Shown here piece by piece: positions 40,010 through 49,945 of a DNA stretch of 64,000 nucleotides (its first letter is position 1; every line of letters starts with the position of its first letter). The DNA comes from Qaidamihabitans albus (GTDB taxonomy: Bacteria > Actinomycetota > Actinomycetes > Mycobacteriales > Pseudonocardiaceae), in assembly GCF_016464705.1 (NCBI RefSeq), contig NZ_JAEHOB010000006.1, positions 62,001 to 126,000 of the forward strand, given 5' to 3'. A model generated the notes under the pieces. That model ran no database searches and was not told where the DNA came from. It worked only from the letters and a program-made list of their open reading frames with translations. A program made the translations under genes and the position numbers.

Positions 40010-40021
40010 TGGACCGGTCCA
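40010..40021. promoter_or_regulatory. LacI-type operator 2
   Basis: A perfect 12-bp palindrome TGGACCGGTCCA, 72 bp (about seven helical turns) centre to centre from operator 1, so looping by one repressor tetramer is geometrically possible. It overlaps the ATG at 40009, which argues that the regulator actually starts at GTG 40036. Confidence 0.85.
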
Positions 40022-40035
40022 GCGAGAGGAGCACG

Positions 40036-41070
40036 GTGCCCGCAGCACGCGGCGGCAGGCCGCCGACCATCCGCAGCGTGGCCGAGCACGCCGGTGTGTC
40101 CAAGTCCCTCGTCTCTCTCGTGCTGCGCGGCTCACCGCGGGTCAGCGAGGCCAGGCGCCGCGCCGTGCTCGACGCCGTCCGCGAACTCGGCTACCGCCCG
40201 AACGCCACCGCGCGCCACCTCACCGAACGGCGCAGCCACACCGTCGGCGTGCTGCTCAACGACCTGCGCAACCCCTGGTTCGTCGAGTGCCTGGAAGGGC
40301 TCAACTCGGTCTTCCACGCTCACGACCTGCGGATGTTCCTCGGCGACGGCAGGCTCGACCGCCGCACCGACGAGGCGCTGACCCAGGGCTTCCTCGAACT
40401 GCCCGTCGACGGCATGGTCCTCGTGGGCACCATGCCCGAGTCCGCCGTCATCGCCGAGGCCGCGGCCACGCTGCCCACCGTGGTCGCCAGCAGCAGGGAC
40501 TTCGACCTGCCGGGCGTGCCGGTCTTCGCCAACGACGACCGGCACGGCGCCGCCCTCGCCGTCCGCCACCTCGCCGACCTCGGCCACCGGCACATCGCCC
40601 ACCTCGCGGGCTCCTTCGGCGCCGTCGCCCGCCTGCGCCGCGAAAGCTACGAGCAGACGATGCGCGCACACGGCCTCGGCGAGCACATCCGCGTGGAGCG
40701 GTGCGACCTCACCGAGGAAGGCGGCTACCGCGCCGCCGTGCGCCTGCTCACCGGCCCCCGCAGGCCGACCGCGCTCTTCGCGGTCAACGACATGGCCTGC
40801 GTCGGCGCGCTCTCCGCCGCCGAAGAACTCGGCATCGCCGTGCCCGGCGAACTCTCGCTCGTCGGCTACGACAACACCTACCTCGCCCGCATCCGGCACC
40901 TGTCACTGACGACCGTGGACAACGCGAGCCACGAGGTCGGCCGGAACGCCGCCAAAGCACTGCTCGACCGGATCGCCGGACGCGCGGACGGCGCCGGTGA
41001 GCACCTGCTGCCACCGGAGCTGCGAATCCGCTCCTCCACGGCCCCGCCGACCCGGCTCACAACGAGCTGA
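40036..41070 (+). CDS. LacI-family transcriptional regulator
   Basis: 344 aa. The GTG at 40036 is preceded by GAGAGGAG and gives [59 protein letters not shown], a complete LacI HTH and hinge. The upstream ATG (40009) lies within an operator. The periplasmic-binding-protein-like core follows ([20 protein letters not shown], ending [24 protein letters not shown]). It probably represses itself and the divergent dehydrogenase. The 3' end overlaps the convergent pafA gene by 14 bp. Confidence 0.94.
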   Translation: MPAARGGRPPTIRSVAEHAGVSKSLVSLVLRGSPRVSEARRRAVLDAVRELGYRPNATARHLTERRSHTVGVLLNDLRNPWFVECLEGLNSVFHAHDLRMFLGDGRLDRRTDEALTQGFLELPVDGMVLVGTMPESAVIAEAAATLPTVVASSRDFDLPGVPVFANDDRHGAALAVRHLADLGHRHIAHLAGSFGAVARLRRESYEQTMRAHGLGEHIRVERCDLTEEGGYRAAVRLLTGPRRPTALFAVNDMACVGALSAAEELGIAVPGELSLVGYDNTYLARIRHLSLTTVDNASHEVGRNAAKALLDRIAGRADGAGEHLLPPELRIRSSTAPPTRLTTS

Positions 41071-42415
41071 TCAGCCGTTCCACCCGCTCGTCGACCGACC
41101 GGAACGGGTCCTTGCACAGCACGGTCCGCTGCGCCTGGTCGTTCAGCTTCAGATGCACCCAGTCCACCGTGAAGTCGCGCCCGGCCTGCTGTGCCGCCGC
41201 GATGAAGTCGCCGCGCAGCTTCGCCCGCGTCGTCTGCGGCGGGGTGTCCTTCGCGAGCTCGATCTCGCCGTCGTCGGTGACCCGCCGCACGAGCCCCTTG
41301 CGCTGCAGCAGGTCGAACACGCCCCGGCCCCGCCGGATGTCGTGGTAGGCCAGGTCCAGCTGCGCCACCCTGGGGTCGGAAAGGTCGAGATCGTTCTTGC
41401 TGCGGTACCGCTCGACCAGCCGGTGCTTGATCGCCCAGTCGATCTCCGTGTCGATCTTCGAGAAGTCCTGCTTCTCGACGGCCTCGAGCGCGCGGCCCCA
41501 CAGCTCGACCACGCGCTGCGCGGTCGGCCCCGAGTCGTTCGCCGCCACGTGCTCGACCGCCTTCGCGTGGTACTCCCGCTGGATCTCCAGCGCGGAAGCC
41601 TCGCGGCCGCCGGCCAGCCTGACCTGCCGCCGCCCGGTGAGGTCGTGACTGATCTCCCGGATGGCCCGGATCGGGTTGTCCAGCGTGAAGTCGCGGAACT
41701 GCACGCCCTGCTCGATCATCTCCAGCACCAGGTTCGCGGCGCCGACCTTGAGCAGCGTCGTCGGCTCCGCCATGTTCGAGTCGCCCACGATCACGTGCAG
41801 CCGCCGGTACCGCTCGGCATCGGCGTGCGGCTCGTCCCGCGTGTTGATGATCGGCCGCGACCGCGTCGTGGCGCTCGACACACCCTCCCAGATGTGCTCA
41901 GCGCGCTGCGACAGGCAGTACACGGCGCCCCGCGGGGTCTGCAGCACCTTGCCCGCCCCGCAGACCAGCTGGCGCGTGACCAGGAAAGGCAGCAGCACAT
42001 CGGCGATCCTCGAGAACTCACCGGCACGCGTCACCAGGTAGTTCTCGTGACAGCCGTACGAGTTGCCCGCCGAGTCGGTGTTGTTCTTGAACAGGAAGAT
42101 GTCGCCCCCGATACCCTCGTCCGCGAGCCGCCGTTCCGCGTCGACGAGCAGGTCCTCCAGGATCCGCTCCCCCGCCTTGTCATGCGTGACCAGCTGAGTC
42201 AGGTCGTCGCACTCGGCGGTCGCGTACTCCGGATGCGAGCCAACGTCGAGGTAGAGCCGGGAGCCGTTGGACAGGAACACGTTCGAGGACCGTCCCCACG
42301 ACACCACTCGCCGAAAGAGGTACCGCGCCACTTCGTCGGGAGACAACCTGCGCTGCCCGTGAAAGGTGCAGGTGACTCCGAACTCGGTTTCGATCCCAAA
42401 GATCCGCCGCTGCAT
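41057..42415 (-). CDS. pafA: Pup-protein ligase PafA
   Basis: 452 aa. It phosphorylates the C-terminal glutamate of Pup with ATP and joins it to substrate lysines. It belongs to the glutamine-synthetase-like fold: [16 protein letters not shown] supplies the first ATP/Mg residues, [18 protein letters not shown] contains the catalytic Asp57 (same number as in M. tuberculosis), and [36 protein letters not shown] and [12 protein letters not shown] line the active site. It lacks the Dop loop. It stands alone between a LacI gene and a PAP2-DAGK gene, not next to pafBC as in mycobacteria. Confidence 0.97.
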   Translation of the reverse strand: MQRRIFGIETEFGVTCTFHGQRRLSPDEVARYLFRRVVSWGRSSNVFLSNGSRLYLDVGSHPEYATAECDDLTQLVTHDKAGERILEDLLVDAERRLADEGIGGDIFLFKNNTDSAGNSYGCHENYLVTRAGEFSRIADVLLPFLVTRQLVCGAGKVLQTPRGAVYCLSQRAEHIWEGVSSATTRSRPIINTRDEPHADAERYRRLHVIVGDSNMAEPTTLLKVGAANLVLEMIEQGVQFRDFTLDNPIRAIREISHDLTGRRQVRLAGGREASALEIQREYHAKAVEHVAANDSGPTAQRVVELWGRALEAVEKQDFSKIDTEIDWAIKHRLVERYRSKNDLDLSDPRVAQLDLAYHDIRRGRGVFDLLQRKGLVRRVTDDGEIELAKDTPPQTTRAKLRGDFIAAAQQAGRDFTVDWVHLKLNDQAQRTVLCKDPFRSVDERVERLISSL

Positions 42416-42551
42416 CCTTCAAGGGTAGGCGCTTTTGGCCGCAGTACGGCGGACCGACCGCCCGTCGAGACGGTCTCGGTACGTTGGACACCAGCACTGC
42501 CGGGTCACCGGCGGCTCCGCAAGAGGCTAACAGCATGAAGTCAGGACACCC

Positions 42552-44033
42552 GTGATTCGCCACGTCAAGGTACGTCTGCGCCAGGTCGGCTCCACCGACC
42601 GCGCGCTCGTGGCCCGCAGCGCCGCGCTCCCCAGGACCCCGGCCGACCGGTTGCTCATGGCGCTGACCAGATCCGCGAACAAGGGCCGCCTCTGGTGGGC
42701 CGTCGCCGCGGTGCTGGCCGGCCGGAAAGGTCCTGCCCGGCGCGGCGCGCTACGCGGCGTCGCCGCCATCGCCGGCGCCAGTGCGGGCGCGAACCTGCTC
42801 GGCAAACCCCTGTTTCCCCGCCGGCGGCCGGCCGCGGAGGAGGTCCCCGAGCATCGCAGGCTCGTCCGCCCTCCCACGTCGTCGTCGTTCCCGTCCGGGC
42901 ACGCGGCGTCCGCCGCCGCGTTCGTCACCGCCGTCACCATGGAGTCGCCGCGCGCGGGCCGGGCACTGCTGCCGCTCGCCGCCGCCGTGGCCTACTCGCG
43001 CGTGCACACCGGCGTGCACTGGCCCAGCGACGTCGGCGCGGGAGCGCTCATCGGCGTCGCCGCGGCGCTGGGCACCCGGCACTGGTGGCCACTGCGCTCC
43101 GGCATGCCCGGAAACACCATGCATCGCGCCGAGGCGCCGGTGATGCACGACGGCGAGGACATGCTCGCCGTGGTCAATCCCGGATCCGGCCACGCGGACT
43201 TCGACCCCACGGAGGAAGTGCGCTTCGCCTGGCCGAAGGCGGCGCTCATCTACCCCGAGCTCAGCACCGACATCCGTGCGCAGCTCACCGCCGAGATCCG
43301 CCGCCGCGAGCGGGTACGCGCACTCGCCGTCGCGGGCGGCGACGGCACGGTGGCCGCGGTCGCGTCCGTCGCCGCGGACCACCGGCTCCCGCTCGCGCTC
43401 ATCCCGGCCGGAACGCTCAACCACTTCGCCCGCGACGTCGGGGGCCGGTCGATGCCCGACGCCGACGCCGCGACCGAGGCGGGCGCGGCCGTCGGCATCG
43501 ACCTCGGCGAGGTCGAGATCGACGGCACGGGCGAGACGACGCGGCTGTGGTTCGTCAACACGGCCAGTCTCGGCGGCTACCCGGAGATGGTCCGGCTGCG
43601 CGAGAGGATCCAGCAGCGGCATCCCAAATGGCCCTCGGCGGCGATCGCGATGATCCGCACGCTCCGCCGGGCTCAGCCGCTCCCCGTCCGGCTCAACGGC
43701 AAACAAGCCCTCGTCTGGATGCTGTTCGTGGGCAACGGCACGTACGCACCGAAGGGCTTCGCGCCCTCCCATCGCCCCGCGCTCGACACCGGTCTGCTCG
43801 ACGTGCGCTACCTCCGGGCCGACGTCGCCTACTCACGCGCCCGTTTCGTGCTGGCCGCGGTCACGAACACCCTCGCCGCGAGCCACGTCTACCGCCAGTA
43901 CGACCTGCCCGCCCTCGACGTCGAACTGCTCGACGGCAACCGCCGCGTGGCCACCGACGGGGAGGTCGGCCCACTCGGCCGCACGTTCCGCTTCCGCGCC
44001 AGGACCAGGGCGCTCACGATCTACCGGCTCTGA
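42552..44033 (+). CDS. Bifunctional PAP2 phosphatase/diacylglycerol kinase-like protein
   Basis: 493 aa, a fusion. Residues about 50-195 form a PAP2-type phosphatase with KPLFPRRRP, PSGHAASAAA and SRVHTGVHWPSDVGAG, the three catalytic motifs. Residues about 210-490 form a DAGK catalytic domain with AVVNPGSG, AVAGGDGTVAAVAS and PAGTLNHFARDVG; the usual TGND is TLNH here, as in several actinobacterial members. It would link dephosphorylation and phosphorylation of a lipid substrate. GTG start. It is divergent from pafA and convergent with prcA (36 bp). Confidence 0.9.
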   Translation: MIRHVKVRLRQVGSTDRALVARSAALPRTPADRLLMALTRSANKGRLWWAVAAVLAGRKGPARRGALRGVAAIAGASAGANLLGKPLFPRRRPAAEEVPEHRRLVRPPTSSSFPSGHAASAAAFVTAVTMESPRAGRALLPLAAAVAYSRVHTGVHWPSDVGAGALIGVAAALGTRHWWPLRSGMPGNTMHRAEAPVMHDGEDMLAVVNPGSGHADFDPTEEVRFAWPKAALIYPELSTDIRAQLTAEIRRRERVRALAVAGGDGTVAAVASVAADHRLPLALIPAGTLNHFARDVGGRSMPDADAATEAGAAVGIDLGEVEIDGTGETTRLWFVNTASLGGYPEMVRLRERIQQRHPKWPSAAIAMIRTLRRAQPLPVRLNGKQALVWMLFVGNGTYAPKGFAPSHRPALDTGLLDVRYLRADVAYSRARFVLAAVTNTLAASHVYRQYDLPALDVELLDGNRRVATDGEVGPLGRTFRFRARTRALTIYRL

Positions 44034-44069
44034 ACCTCCGCCGTACCCGTGATGAACCGCGCGCCGGAC

Positions 44070-44837
44070 TCACTCGGCGGGCTTGTCCTCCGGCGGCTGC
44101 TCGCCGTCACCCTCGGGCTCCGCGGCGGGCGCGCTCGGCAGCAACGCGTCCAGTGCCGCGCCGGTGATGCGGCGGAACTTGCGGCCCGGCCGCTGCCGGT
44201 CGAGCACCGCCACCTCCAGCTTGCCCAGCTGTTCACCCTCGCCGTTGCCACCGCCCGACGAGCCGGCCGCCGGTGAGCGCAGCGCCGCCGCGGCCACGCC
44301 CAGCGCCGCACCGAGCTCCATCCCGTCCTCGAACTCGTCCTTGAGCTTGTCGCTGATCGTTTCGGTCTGGCCGCCCATAACGACGAACCGCGACTCGTCG
44401 ACGATCGAGCCGTCGTAGGTGAGCCGGTACAGCTGGTCCTCCGCCGCCTCGGCACCGACCTCCGCCACGCAGATCTCCACCTCGAACGGTTTGAGCTGCT
44501 CGGTGAAGATCGTGCTCAGCGTCTGCGCGTAAACGTTGGCCAGCGCCAGCGCCCGCACATCCCGCCGGTCGTACTGGTAACCCTGCAGGTCCACATGCCG
44601 GATGCCGCCGCGGCGCAGGCTTTCGAACTCGCTGTAGCGGCCCACCGCGGCGAACCCGATCCGGTCGTAGATCTCGGACACCTTGTGCAGCGTCGGGTTG
44701 GCGTTCTCCGCCACGAAGAGCAGTCCGCCCCGGTACTTCAGCACGACGACGCTCCGTCCTCGCGCGATGCCCTTGCGGGCGAGCTCGGAACGCTCGCGCA
44801 TCAACTGCTCAGGTGAGGCGTACAGCGGCATCGTCAC
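44070..44837 (-). CDS. prcA: 20S proteasome alpha subunit
   Basis: 255 aa. The alpha subunits form the outer gated rings. The sequence begins [47 protein letters not shown], matching the mycobacterial N-terminus with its gate-forming octapeptide; the GTG at 44835-44837 gives the same spacing. [21 protein letters not shown] and [11 protein letters not shown] are family landmarks. The acidic C-terminal tail ([17 protein letters not shown]) is a normal feature. It lies 62 bp after prcB in the dop-pup-prcB-prcA operon. Confidence 0.97.
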   Translation of the reverse strand: MTMPLYASPEQLMRERSELARKGIARGRSVVVLKYRGGLLFVAENANPTLHKVSEIYDRIGFAAVGRYSEFESLRRGGIRHVDLQGYQYDRRDVRALALANVYAQTLSTIFTEQLKPFEVEICVAEVGAEAAEDQLYRLTYDGSIVDESRFVVMGGQTETISDKLKDEFEDGMELGAALGVAAAALRSPAAGSSGGGNGEGEQLGKLEVAVLDRQRPGRKFRRITGAALDALLPSAPAAEPEGDGEQPPEDKPAE

Positions 44838-44899
44838 TGCGTTGGCTCCGCTCTGCTGGTCGGGATGGTGTGCTCTGTCGGATGGTCGGGGCGGCGCCG

Positions 44900-45760
44900 C
44901 TAGCCGAGCCTGCCGGGCCGCTCCGCGCGGCGCTCGACGACGGTCCGTGCCAGCTCGGAGGTCTCCTCCTCCGGCACCTTGAGCGCGCCGTGCTCCGCGG
45001 TGATCGTCACGACCGTCGGATAGATGTGGCGGACCAGGTCCGGCCCGCCGGTTGCCGTGTCGTCGTCCGCGGCGTCGTAGAGCGCCTCGATCGCCGCCCG
45101 CACCGCGGTCTCCGAGTCGGCCTCGGGGTCGTAGAGCTTCTTCAGCGCCGACTTCGCGAACACCGAACCGGAGCCGATCGCGTGGTAACCGGCGTTCTCC
45201 TCGTACCGGCCGCCGGTGACGTCGAAGGACACGATCCGCCCGGCCCGCTTCGGGTCGCTGGCCTGGATGTCGTAACCGACGAACAGCGGCAGCACCGCCA
45301 GGCCCGCCATCGCCACGTCCAGGTTCGCCTTGACCATGGTCGCCAGCTTGTTCGTCTTGCCGTCCAGCGACAGCGAGACGCCCTCGATCTTCTCGTAGTG
45401 CGCGAGCTCGACCGCGTAGAGCCGCACCAGCTCGATGGCGATGCCGGCCGTACCGGCGATGCCCACCGAGGAGTACTCGTCGGTGACGAAGATCTTCTCC
45501 AGGTCACGCGACGCGATCAGGTTGCCGGTGGTCGCCCGCCGATCACCCGCGATCAGCACGCCGCCGCTGAACGTCGACGCGACGATCGTCGTCCCGTGCG
45601 GCGCCTCGAAGCCGCTACCCGCGGTCACCGCTCCCTGCGGACGGTCACTGGGCAGCAGCTCCGGGGCCTGGGCCCGCAGGAACTCGGTGAAGGACGAGGA
45701 CGTCGACGACAGGTATGCCGAGGGCAGCGCAAAGCCCGAGTTGCGCGGAGAGTTTTCCAT
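44900..45760 (-). CDS. prcB: 20S proteasome beta subunit
   Basis: 286 aa with a 56-residue propeptide that is removed autocatalytically. The mature N-terminus is Thr57 in [13 protein letters not shown], the nucleophile. The supporting Asp17 and Lys33 of mature numbering fall at Asp73 (GDRR) and Lys89 (LEKIFV), exactly as required. [25 protein letters not shown] and [18 protein letters not shown] are conserved. It forms the inner catalytic rings with PrcA. A 130-bp gap separates it from pup, larger than usual, and may contain a secondary promoter. Confidence 0.97.
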   Translation of the reverse strand: MENSPRNSGFALPSAYLSSTSSSFTEFLRAQAPELLPSDRPQGAVTAGSGFEAPHGTTIVASTFSGGVLIAGDRRATTGNLIASRDLEKIFVTDEYSSVGIAGTAGIAIELVRLYAVELAHYEKIEGVSLSLDGKTNKLATMVKANLDVAMAGLAVLPLFVGYDIQASDPKRAGRIVSFDVTGGRYEENAGYHAIGSGSVFAKSALKKLYDPEADSETAVRAAIEALYDAADDDTATGGPDLVRHIYPTVVTITAEHGALKVPEEETSELARTVVERRAERPGRLG

Positions 45761-45890
45761 GCGTGCTCGTGGTTCCCATCAACGAAGTGAGCCGGACTGA
45801 AATGCGGTCAGCTAGCCTATTGGATCGGGTCGAGCGCCAGTGCCCGCGACACGATCACGTCGCCGCGATCATAGGATCTTGCCGGCCCCG

Positions 45891-46085
45891 TCACTGGCCG
45901 CCCTTCTGCACGTACGCACGCACGAAGTCCTCGGCGTTCTCCTCGAGCACGTCATCGATCTCGTCGAGGATCGTGTCGACGTCCTCGCCCATCTTCTCGC
46001 GACGTTCCTGACCGGCGGCATCGCCGGCTTCGATCTCCTCGTCGGAGTCGCCGCCGCCGTGCTTCTCGATCTTCTCCTGAGCCAT
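45891..46085 (-). CDS. pup: Prokaryotic ubiquitin-like protein Pup
   Basis: 64 aa from the ATG at 46083-46085 with GGGAGG upstream. It starts MAQEKIEKHGGGD, has the coiled-coil region that binds Mpa (ERREKMGEDVDTILDEIDDVLEENAEDFVRAYVQ) and ends GGQ. The terminal glutamine must be deamidated by Dop before PafA can conjugate it. The protein is intrinsically disordered and acidic. It lies 85 bp after dop. Confidence 0.98.
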   Translation of the reverse strand: MAQEKIEKHGGGDSDEEIEAGDAAGQERREKMGEDVDTILDEIDDVLEENAEDFVRAYVQKGGQ

Positions 46086-46170
46086 CTCGCCTCCCGGTGT
46101 GGCCGTTGCTTCCAGGGTACCTAGAGCCGCCGACATTCGGTGTGTCCATCGCCACGCGGTGCAGGTCCCG

Positions 46171-47673
46171 CTAGTCCGATCCGGTCAGCGCCTCCACCAG
46201 TTCCTCGGCCGTCGCGCAGTCGTCCAGCAGCTTCCCCACGTGCGCCTTCGTGCCGCGCAGGGGCTCCAGGGTGGGAATGCGCACCAGCGACTCCTTGCCG
46301 ACATCGAAGATCACCGAGTCCCACGACGCGGCCGCGATGGAGCTGGCGTACTTCTCGAGCGTCCTGCCCCGGAAGTACGCGCGGGTGTCCGACGGCGGGG
46401 TGGTGACCGCCTCCCGCACCTCATCCTCACTGACCAGGCGTTTCATCGAGCCACGCGTCACCAGCCGGTTGTAGAGTCCCTTGTCCAGCCGCACGTCGGA
46501 GTACTGCAGATCGACCAGGTGCAGGCGCGGCGCCGCCCAGCCGAGCTGGTCCCGCTGGCGGTAGGCCTCCAGCAACCGCAGCTTGGCAGGCCAGTCGAGC
46601 CGGTCGGCGCACTCGGCCGGATCACGGACCAGCGCGTCGAGCACCTCGCCCCAGACCCGCAGCACCTCCTTCGACTGCTGGTCCGCGCCCGTGCGCTCGA
46701 CGTGCGCCGAAGCCATCTCGTGATACGCGAACTGCAGGTCGAGACCGGTGTACTTGCGGCCGTTGGCGAGCTCCACCTTGGTCCTGAGCGTGGGATCGTG
46801 GCTGATCTCGTGCACCGCGCGCACCGGCTCGTGGAGCTTGAGGTCGTCGAACCGGATGCCGGCCTCGATCATGTCCAGCACCAGCGCGGTCGTGCCGACC
46901 TTCAGGAAGGTCGAGTACTCGGCGAGGTTCGCGTCGCCGACGATCACGTGCAGCCTGCGGTACTTGTCCGCATCGGCGTGCGGCTCGTCCCGGGTGTTGA
47001 TGATGCCGCGCTTGAGCGTCGTCTCCAGGCCGACCTCGACCTCGATGTAGTCGGAACGCTGGGACAGCTGGAAGCCCGGCTCCTCGCCCTGGGCGCCGAT
47101 GCCGACCCGGCCGGAGCCGGTGACCACCTGCCGCGACACGAAGAACGGCGTCAGGCCGGAGATCACGGCGGTGAACGGCGTGGACCGCGCCATCAGGTAG
47201 TTCTCGTGGGTGCCGTAGCTGGCCCCCTTGCCGTCCACGTTGTTCTTGTAGAGCTGCAGCGGGGGCTGGCCTGGCACGGTGGCCGCCTTGATGGCGGCCT
47301 CCTCCATGACTCGCTCGCCCGCCTTGTCCCAGATCACCGCGTCCCGCGGGTTGGTGACCTCCGGCGCGGAGTACTCCGGATGCGCGTGGTCGACGTAGAG
47401 GCGCGCCCCGTTGGTCAGGATGACGTTCGCCGCGCCGAGGTCCTCGACATCGGGGTCCTGGCCCTGGTGCCCGGGCCCGGCCAGGTCGAAACCACGAGCG
47501 TCCCGCAACGGCGACTCGACCTCGTAATCCCAGCGCGCGCGCCGGGCCCGCGGGATGTCCGCGGCCGCCGCGTACGCCAGCACGACCTGGGTGGAGGTCA
47601 GCACCGGGTTCGCCGTCGCGTCGCCAGGCACCGCGATGCCGTACTCCACCTCGGTTCCCATGATCCGCCGCAT
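46171..47673 (-). CDS. dop: Pup deamidase/depupylase Dop
   Basis: 500 aa, paralogue of Paf[19 protein letters not shown] begins the glutamine-synthetase-like fold, [15 protein letters not shown] contains the catalytic Asp95, and [21 protein letters not shown] and [32 protein letters not shown] are shared with PafA. The segment about 38-75 ([23 protein letters not shown]...) is the Dop-specific loop absent from PafA. It deamidates Pup and removes Pup from conjugates. It is the first gene of the dop-pup-prcB-prcA operon. Confidence 0.97.
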   Translation of the reverse strand: MRRIMGTEVEYGIAVPGDATANPVLTSTQVVLAYAAAADIPRARRARWDYEVESPLRDARGFDLAGPGHQGQDPDVEDLGAANVILTNGARLYVDHAHPEYSAPEVTNPRDAVIWDKAGERVMEEAAIKAATVPGQPPLQLYKNNVDGKGASYGTHENYLMARSTPFTAVISGLTPFFVSRQVVTGSGRVGIGAQGEEPGFQLSQRSDYIEVEVGLETTLKRGIINTRDEPHADADKYRRLHVIVGDANLAEYSTFLKVGTTALVLDMIEAGIRFDDLKLHEPVRAVHEISHDPTLRTKVELANGRKYTGLDLQFAYHEMASAHVERTGADQQSKEVLRVWGEVLDALVRDPAECADRLDWPAKLRLLEAYRQRDQLGWAAPRLHLVDLQYSDVRLDKGLYNRLVTRGSMKRLVSEDEVREAVTTPPSDTRAYFRGRTLEKYASSIAAASWDSVIFDVGKESLVRIPTLEPLRGTKAHVGKLLDDCATAEELVEALTGSD

Positions 47674-47710
47674 GGCACCAGCCTACGGGTCATGGTGGGA
47701 GTATCGCCTT

Positions 47711-48220
47711 GTGGGCGGTGACGAGCTTGTTGCGAAGTACGACCCGCGCGGAGCCGTCGTGGGCAGCGTGAGCAGGGCAGAAGTCCGGGCCGAAGGGCAC
47801 TGGCATGCCGCGGCCGTGGTCCTGGTGCGCTCGCCCGACGGCGAGCAGGTCTACGTACACCTGCGCTCGCCGGACAAGGACGTGTTCCCGTCCGCGTACG
47901 ACTGCTGGGCGGGCGGCGTGGTGGCCGCGGGCGAGACCCCGGCGGAATGCGCCGGCCGGGAGCTCGCGGAGGAGCTGGGCATCCACGGCGTGTCACCGGT
48001 CCCGCTGTTCACGCTCGTGTACGACCGGCCGCCGATCCGCTGCCACAACTTCGCGTTCGAGGTGCGCTGGGGCGGCCCCATCATCCACCAGCCCGAGGAG
48101 ATCGTCGGCGGTGACTGGATGCCGCTGCCTGAGCTGCGCGCGTGGGCCGACGACCCCACCAGCCCGCTGGTCCCGGACGGCCGCCTCGGCATCCAGGAGT
48201 GGTTCCGCCGCTACGGCTGA
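47711..48220 (+). CDS. Nudix hydrolase
   Basis: 169 aa, start GTG at 47711. The Nudix box is GVVAAGETPAECAGRELAEELGI (G-x5-E-x7-REL-x-EE-x-G-I, complete). N- and C-terminal parts (GDELVAKYDPRGAVVGSVSRAEVRAEGHWHAAAVVLV...) resemble the IPP-isomerase-like/YfcD subgroup of Nudix enzymes. It hydrolyses a nucleoside-diphosphate-linked or related substrate, which is unknown. It is divergent from dop, 37 bp apart, and its 3' end overlaps the convergent lipoprotein gene by 10 bp. Confidence 0.9.
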   Translation: MGGDELVAKYDPRGAVVGSVSRAEVRAEGHWHAAAVVLVRSPDGEQVYVHLRSPDKDVFPSAYDCWAGGVVAAGETPAECAGRELAEELGIHGVSPVPLFTLVYDRPPIRCHNFAFEVRWGGPIIHQPEEIVGGDWMPLPELRAWADDPTSPLVPDGRLGIQEWFRRYG

Positions 48221-48873
48221 ACGGAGAGCCTGGCCGCCGCGACCGGGGCGAGCCGCCGCACCGCCTCGGCGGCACGCTCCCGCTCCCCGGCATTCACCTG
48301 TACACCGGAGAGCACGCGGCCCTGCGCGAGCAGCACGGTGCAGGTCGTGTCCGCGCACCACGCCGCATGGGCATCCACCGGGGGCTCGACGGCCACCGGG
48401 ATCGGCTCGCCTGCGCAGCGCACGCGCCCGTCGAGCACATCGGCCGCGGAATGGTCCGGGTAGCCGGTCACGCGCTGCTCGAGCGTCGACCCGGTCGCGT
48501 ACTCCCAGCGACTGTCACGGCGCTGCTGGGAGACCAGGCCGAGCGGGATCGCGGCCAGGCAGCCGTCCGCGGACGCCACGGCAGGTGCGGGCCGCACGCC
48601 CTCGGCGGCGACGTCCTCGTCGGTGAGTACCGCGGCGCTCACCGACGCACCGAGCCGGGTGGGGTCCGCCGGCGCGTCCGGCGTCTCCGGCGGATCCGCA
48701 GTGGTTTCGGTGCTCTCGGTGCTCCCAGCGGCGGCCGTGTTCGAGGCGCTCGGCGGGCCGGCCGGAGCGCCGTCGTCGTAGTAGGTGTTGAGGTCGTTCG
48801 GCCGATCGGCGCAGCCGGCCAGCGCGGCCGCCGCCAGCGCCGTCACGGCGATCGCTACCCGCCCTTGACGCAC
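48211..48873 (-). CDS. Putative lipoprotein, hypothetical
   Basis: 220 aa, GTG start. A lipoprotein signal peptide (RVAIAVTALAAAALAGCADR) has lipobox LAGC. A low-complexity Ser/Thr/Glu/Pro linker follows (about 35-75), then a domain with three or four cysteines (DGCLAAIP, RVRCAGE, AWCADTTCTVLL) that resembles small secreted mycobacterial-type lipoproteins; no family is recognised. It would be anchored outside the membrane, acylated by Lgt and Lnt. Its 3' end overlaps the Nudix gene. Confidence 0.82.
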   Translation of the reverse strand: MRQGRVAIAVTALAAAALAGCADRPNDLNTYYDDGAPAGPPSASNTAAAGSTESTETTADPPETPDAPADPTRLGASVSAAVLTDEDVAAEGVRPAPAVASADGCLAAIPLGLVSQQRRDSRWEYATGSTLEQRVTGYPDHSAADVLDGRVRCAGEPIPVAVEPPVDAHAAWCADTTCTVLLAQGRVLSGVQVNAGERERAAEAVRRLAPVAAARLSVQP

Positions 48874-48939
48874 GGTGTCTCTCCGTCTTCCCGTCGTCCC
48901 ACAGTTGCCCCGAACGGGGCCCGACAGTAGTGCAGGCCG

Positions 48940-49878
48940 TCACCGCCAAGTCAGCGAGGATCGATGTGCCCAGTAATCGGCCGGACTCTCGGCGAGACCG
49001 CTCAGCGTCCCGAGCTCCTCGGCGGTCAGGCTGAGCTCGGCCCCGTTCAGGTTGGCGGCCAGCTGGGCCCTGCTCGCCGGACCGGTGAGCACGACGTCCG
49101 CCCACGGCTGCGCGAACGCCGCGGCCAGTGCCACGGCGTCGGCCGGTACGGCCCACAGGCCGGCCAGTTCGGCGATCGGCCGGGGCGGGTCCACGGCGAG
49201 CCTGCCGTTGGCCAGCGTCTCCTTGAGCTGCACCAGCGTGCCCGCCGCATGGGCTTCGGCCAGGGCTGGCGCCGCGGAGGGTTCCAGCAGGTTCCACGTC
49301 GCCTGCACCGCCGTGAACACCGGCTGCCCGGCACTGCTCAGTTCGAGTGCCCGGCGGATGGTGTCCGCCTGGGCGGGCCCGGAGGTGGAGAAGCCGACCC
49401 GGACACCGTTCCCGGCCAGTTCGGCGAGCCCGGCGAGCAGCGGCTCGTCGGAGAACAGCGGGCTGTCGGCCGTCAGCGAGTGGACCTGGTATAGCGAGAT
49501 CACCTCGCCCAGCAGCTCCTGACTCTCCCGCCATTGCTGCCGGAACCGGGACAGCGAGTGTTCCTTGACCTCGTGCACCGCCGCGTCGAGCCGCCAGTCA
49601 CCGACGTAGGCGTAACCCCACTTGCTGGACACCGTGACGTCCGTGGTGCCACGGGCGTCGAGCCACTGCGCGAGGAACTCCTCCGCGCGGCCGTAGGACC
49701 GGGCCACGTCCACCCGGCGCACCCCTGCCGCGTACGCCTCGTCCAGCACGTCGTGCGTGGCCGCGCGCATGGCCGCGACGTCCCGCTCGGCAGGCAGCTC
49801 CCCGACCCGGCCGAGGTTGAGGTACGCGGGGCGGCCCAGCGCCGCGAGACCGACAGCCGTCCGTGCGGTGTTGTTCAT
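48940..49878 (-). CDS. Aldo/keto reductase family protein
   Basis: 312 aa from the ATG at 49876-49878. It has the AKR TIM-barrel pattern: GLAALGRPAYLNLGR, DEAYAAGVRRVDVARSYGRAEEFLAQWL (catalytic Asp and Tyr), VTVSSKWGYAYVGDW (catalytic Lys), LYQVHSLT (His) and VVLTGPASRAQLAANL near the cofactor site. The substrate is unknown. An operator-like sequence (49930-49945) lies 52 bp upstream, and the same sequence precedes the small HTH gene next to it, so both are probably under the same control. Confidence 0.9.
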   Translation of the reverse strand: MNNTARTAVGLAALGRPAYLNLGRVGELPAERDVAAMRAATHDVLDEAYAAGVRRVDVARSYGRAEEFLAQWLDARGTTDVTVSSKWGYAYVGDWRLDAAVHEVKEHSLSRFRQQWRESQELLGEVISLYQVHSLTADSPLFSDEPLLAGLAELAGNGVRVGFSTSGPAQADTIRRALELSSAGQPVFTAVQATWNLLEPSAAPALAEAHAAGTLVQLKETLANGRLAVDPPRPIAELAGLWAVPADAVALAAAFAQPWADVVLTGPASRAQLAANLNGAELSLTAEELGTLSGLAESPADYWAHRSSLTWR

Positions 49879-49929
49879 GGCGCCACGGTAATCGGATAGG
49901 GGGCGGATGGATGCCTCATATGCCGTGCC

Positions 49930-49945
49930 GTATAGGTCGTTATAC
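49930..49945. promoter_or_regulatory. Operator copy 1 (GTATAGG-W-CGTTATAC)
   Basis: GTATAGGTCGTTATAC, with GTATA and TATAC as arms of a dyad. It straddles the stop codon of the HTH gene and is 52 bp upstream of the aldo/keto reductase start. It differs from copy 2 at one base. The AT-rich 16-mer stands out from the GC-rich background. Confidence 0.65.

Noticed and set aside
46099-47721. 540-codon open frame opposite dop
   Set aside because: Shadow of the dop coding strand; residues are His/Arg/Val-rich as expected for antisense of a high-GC gene.
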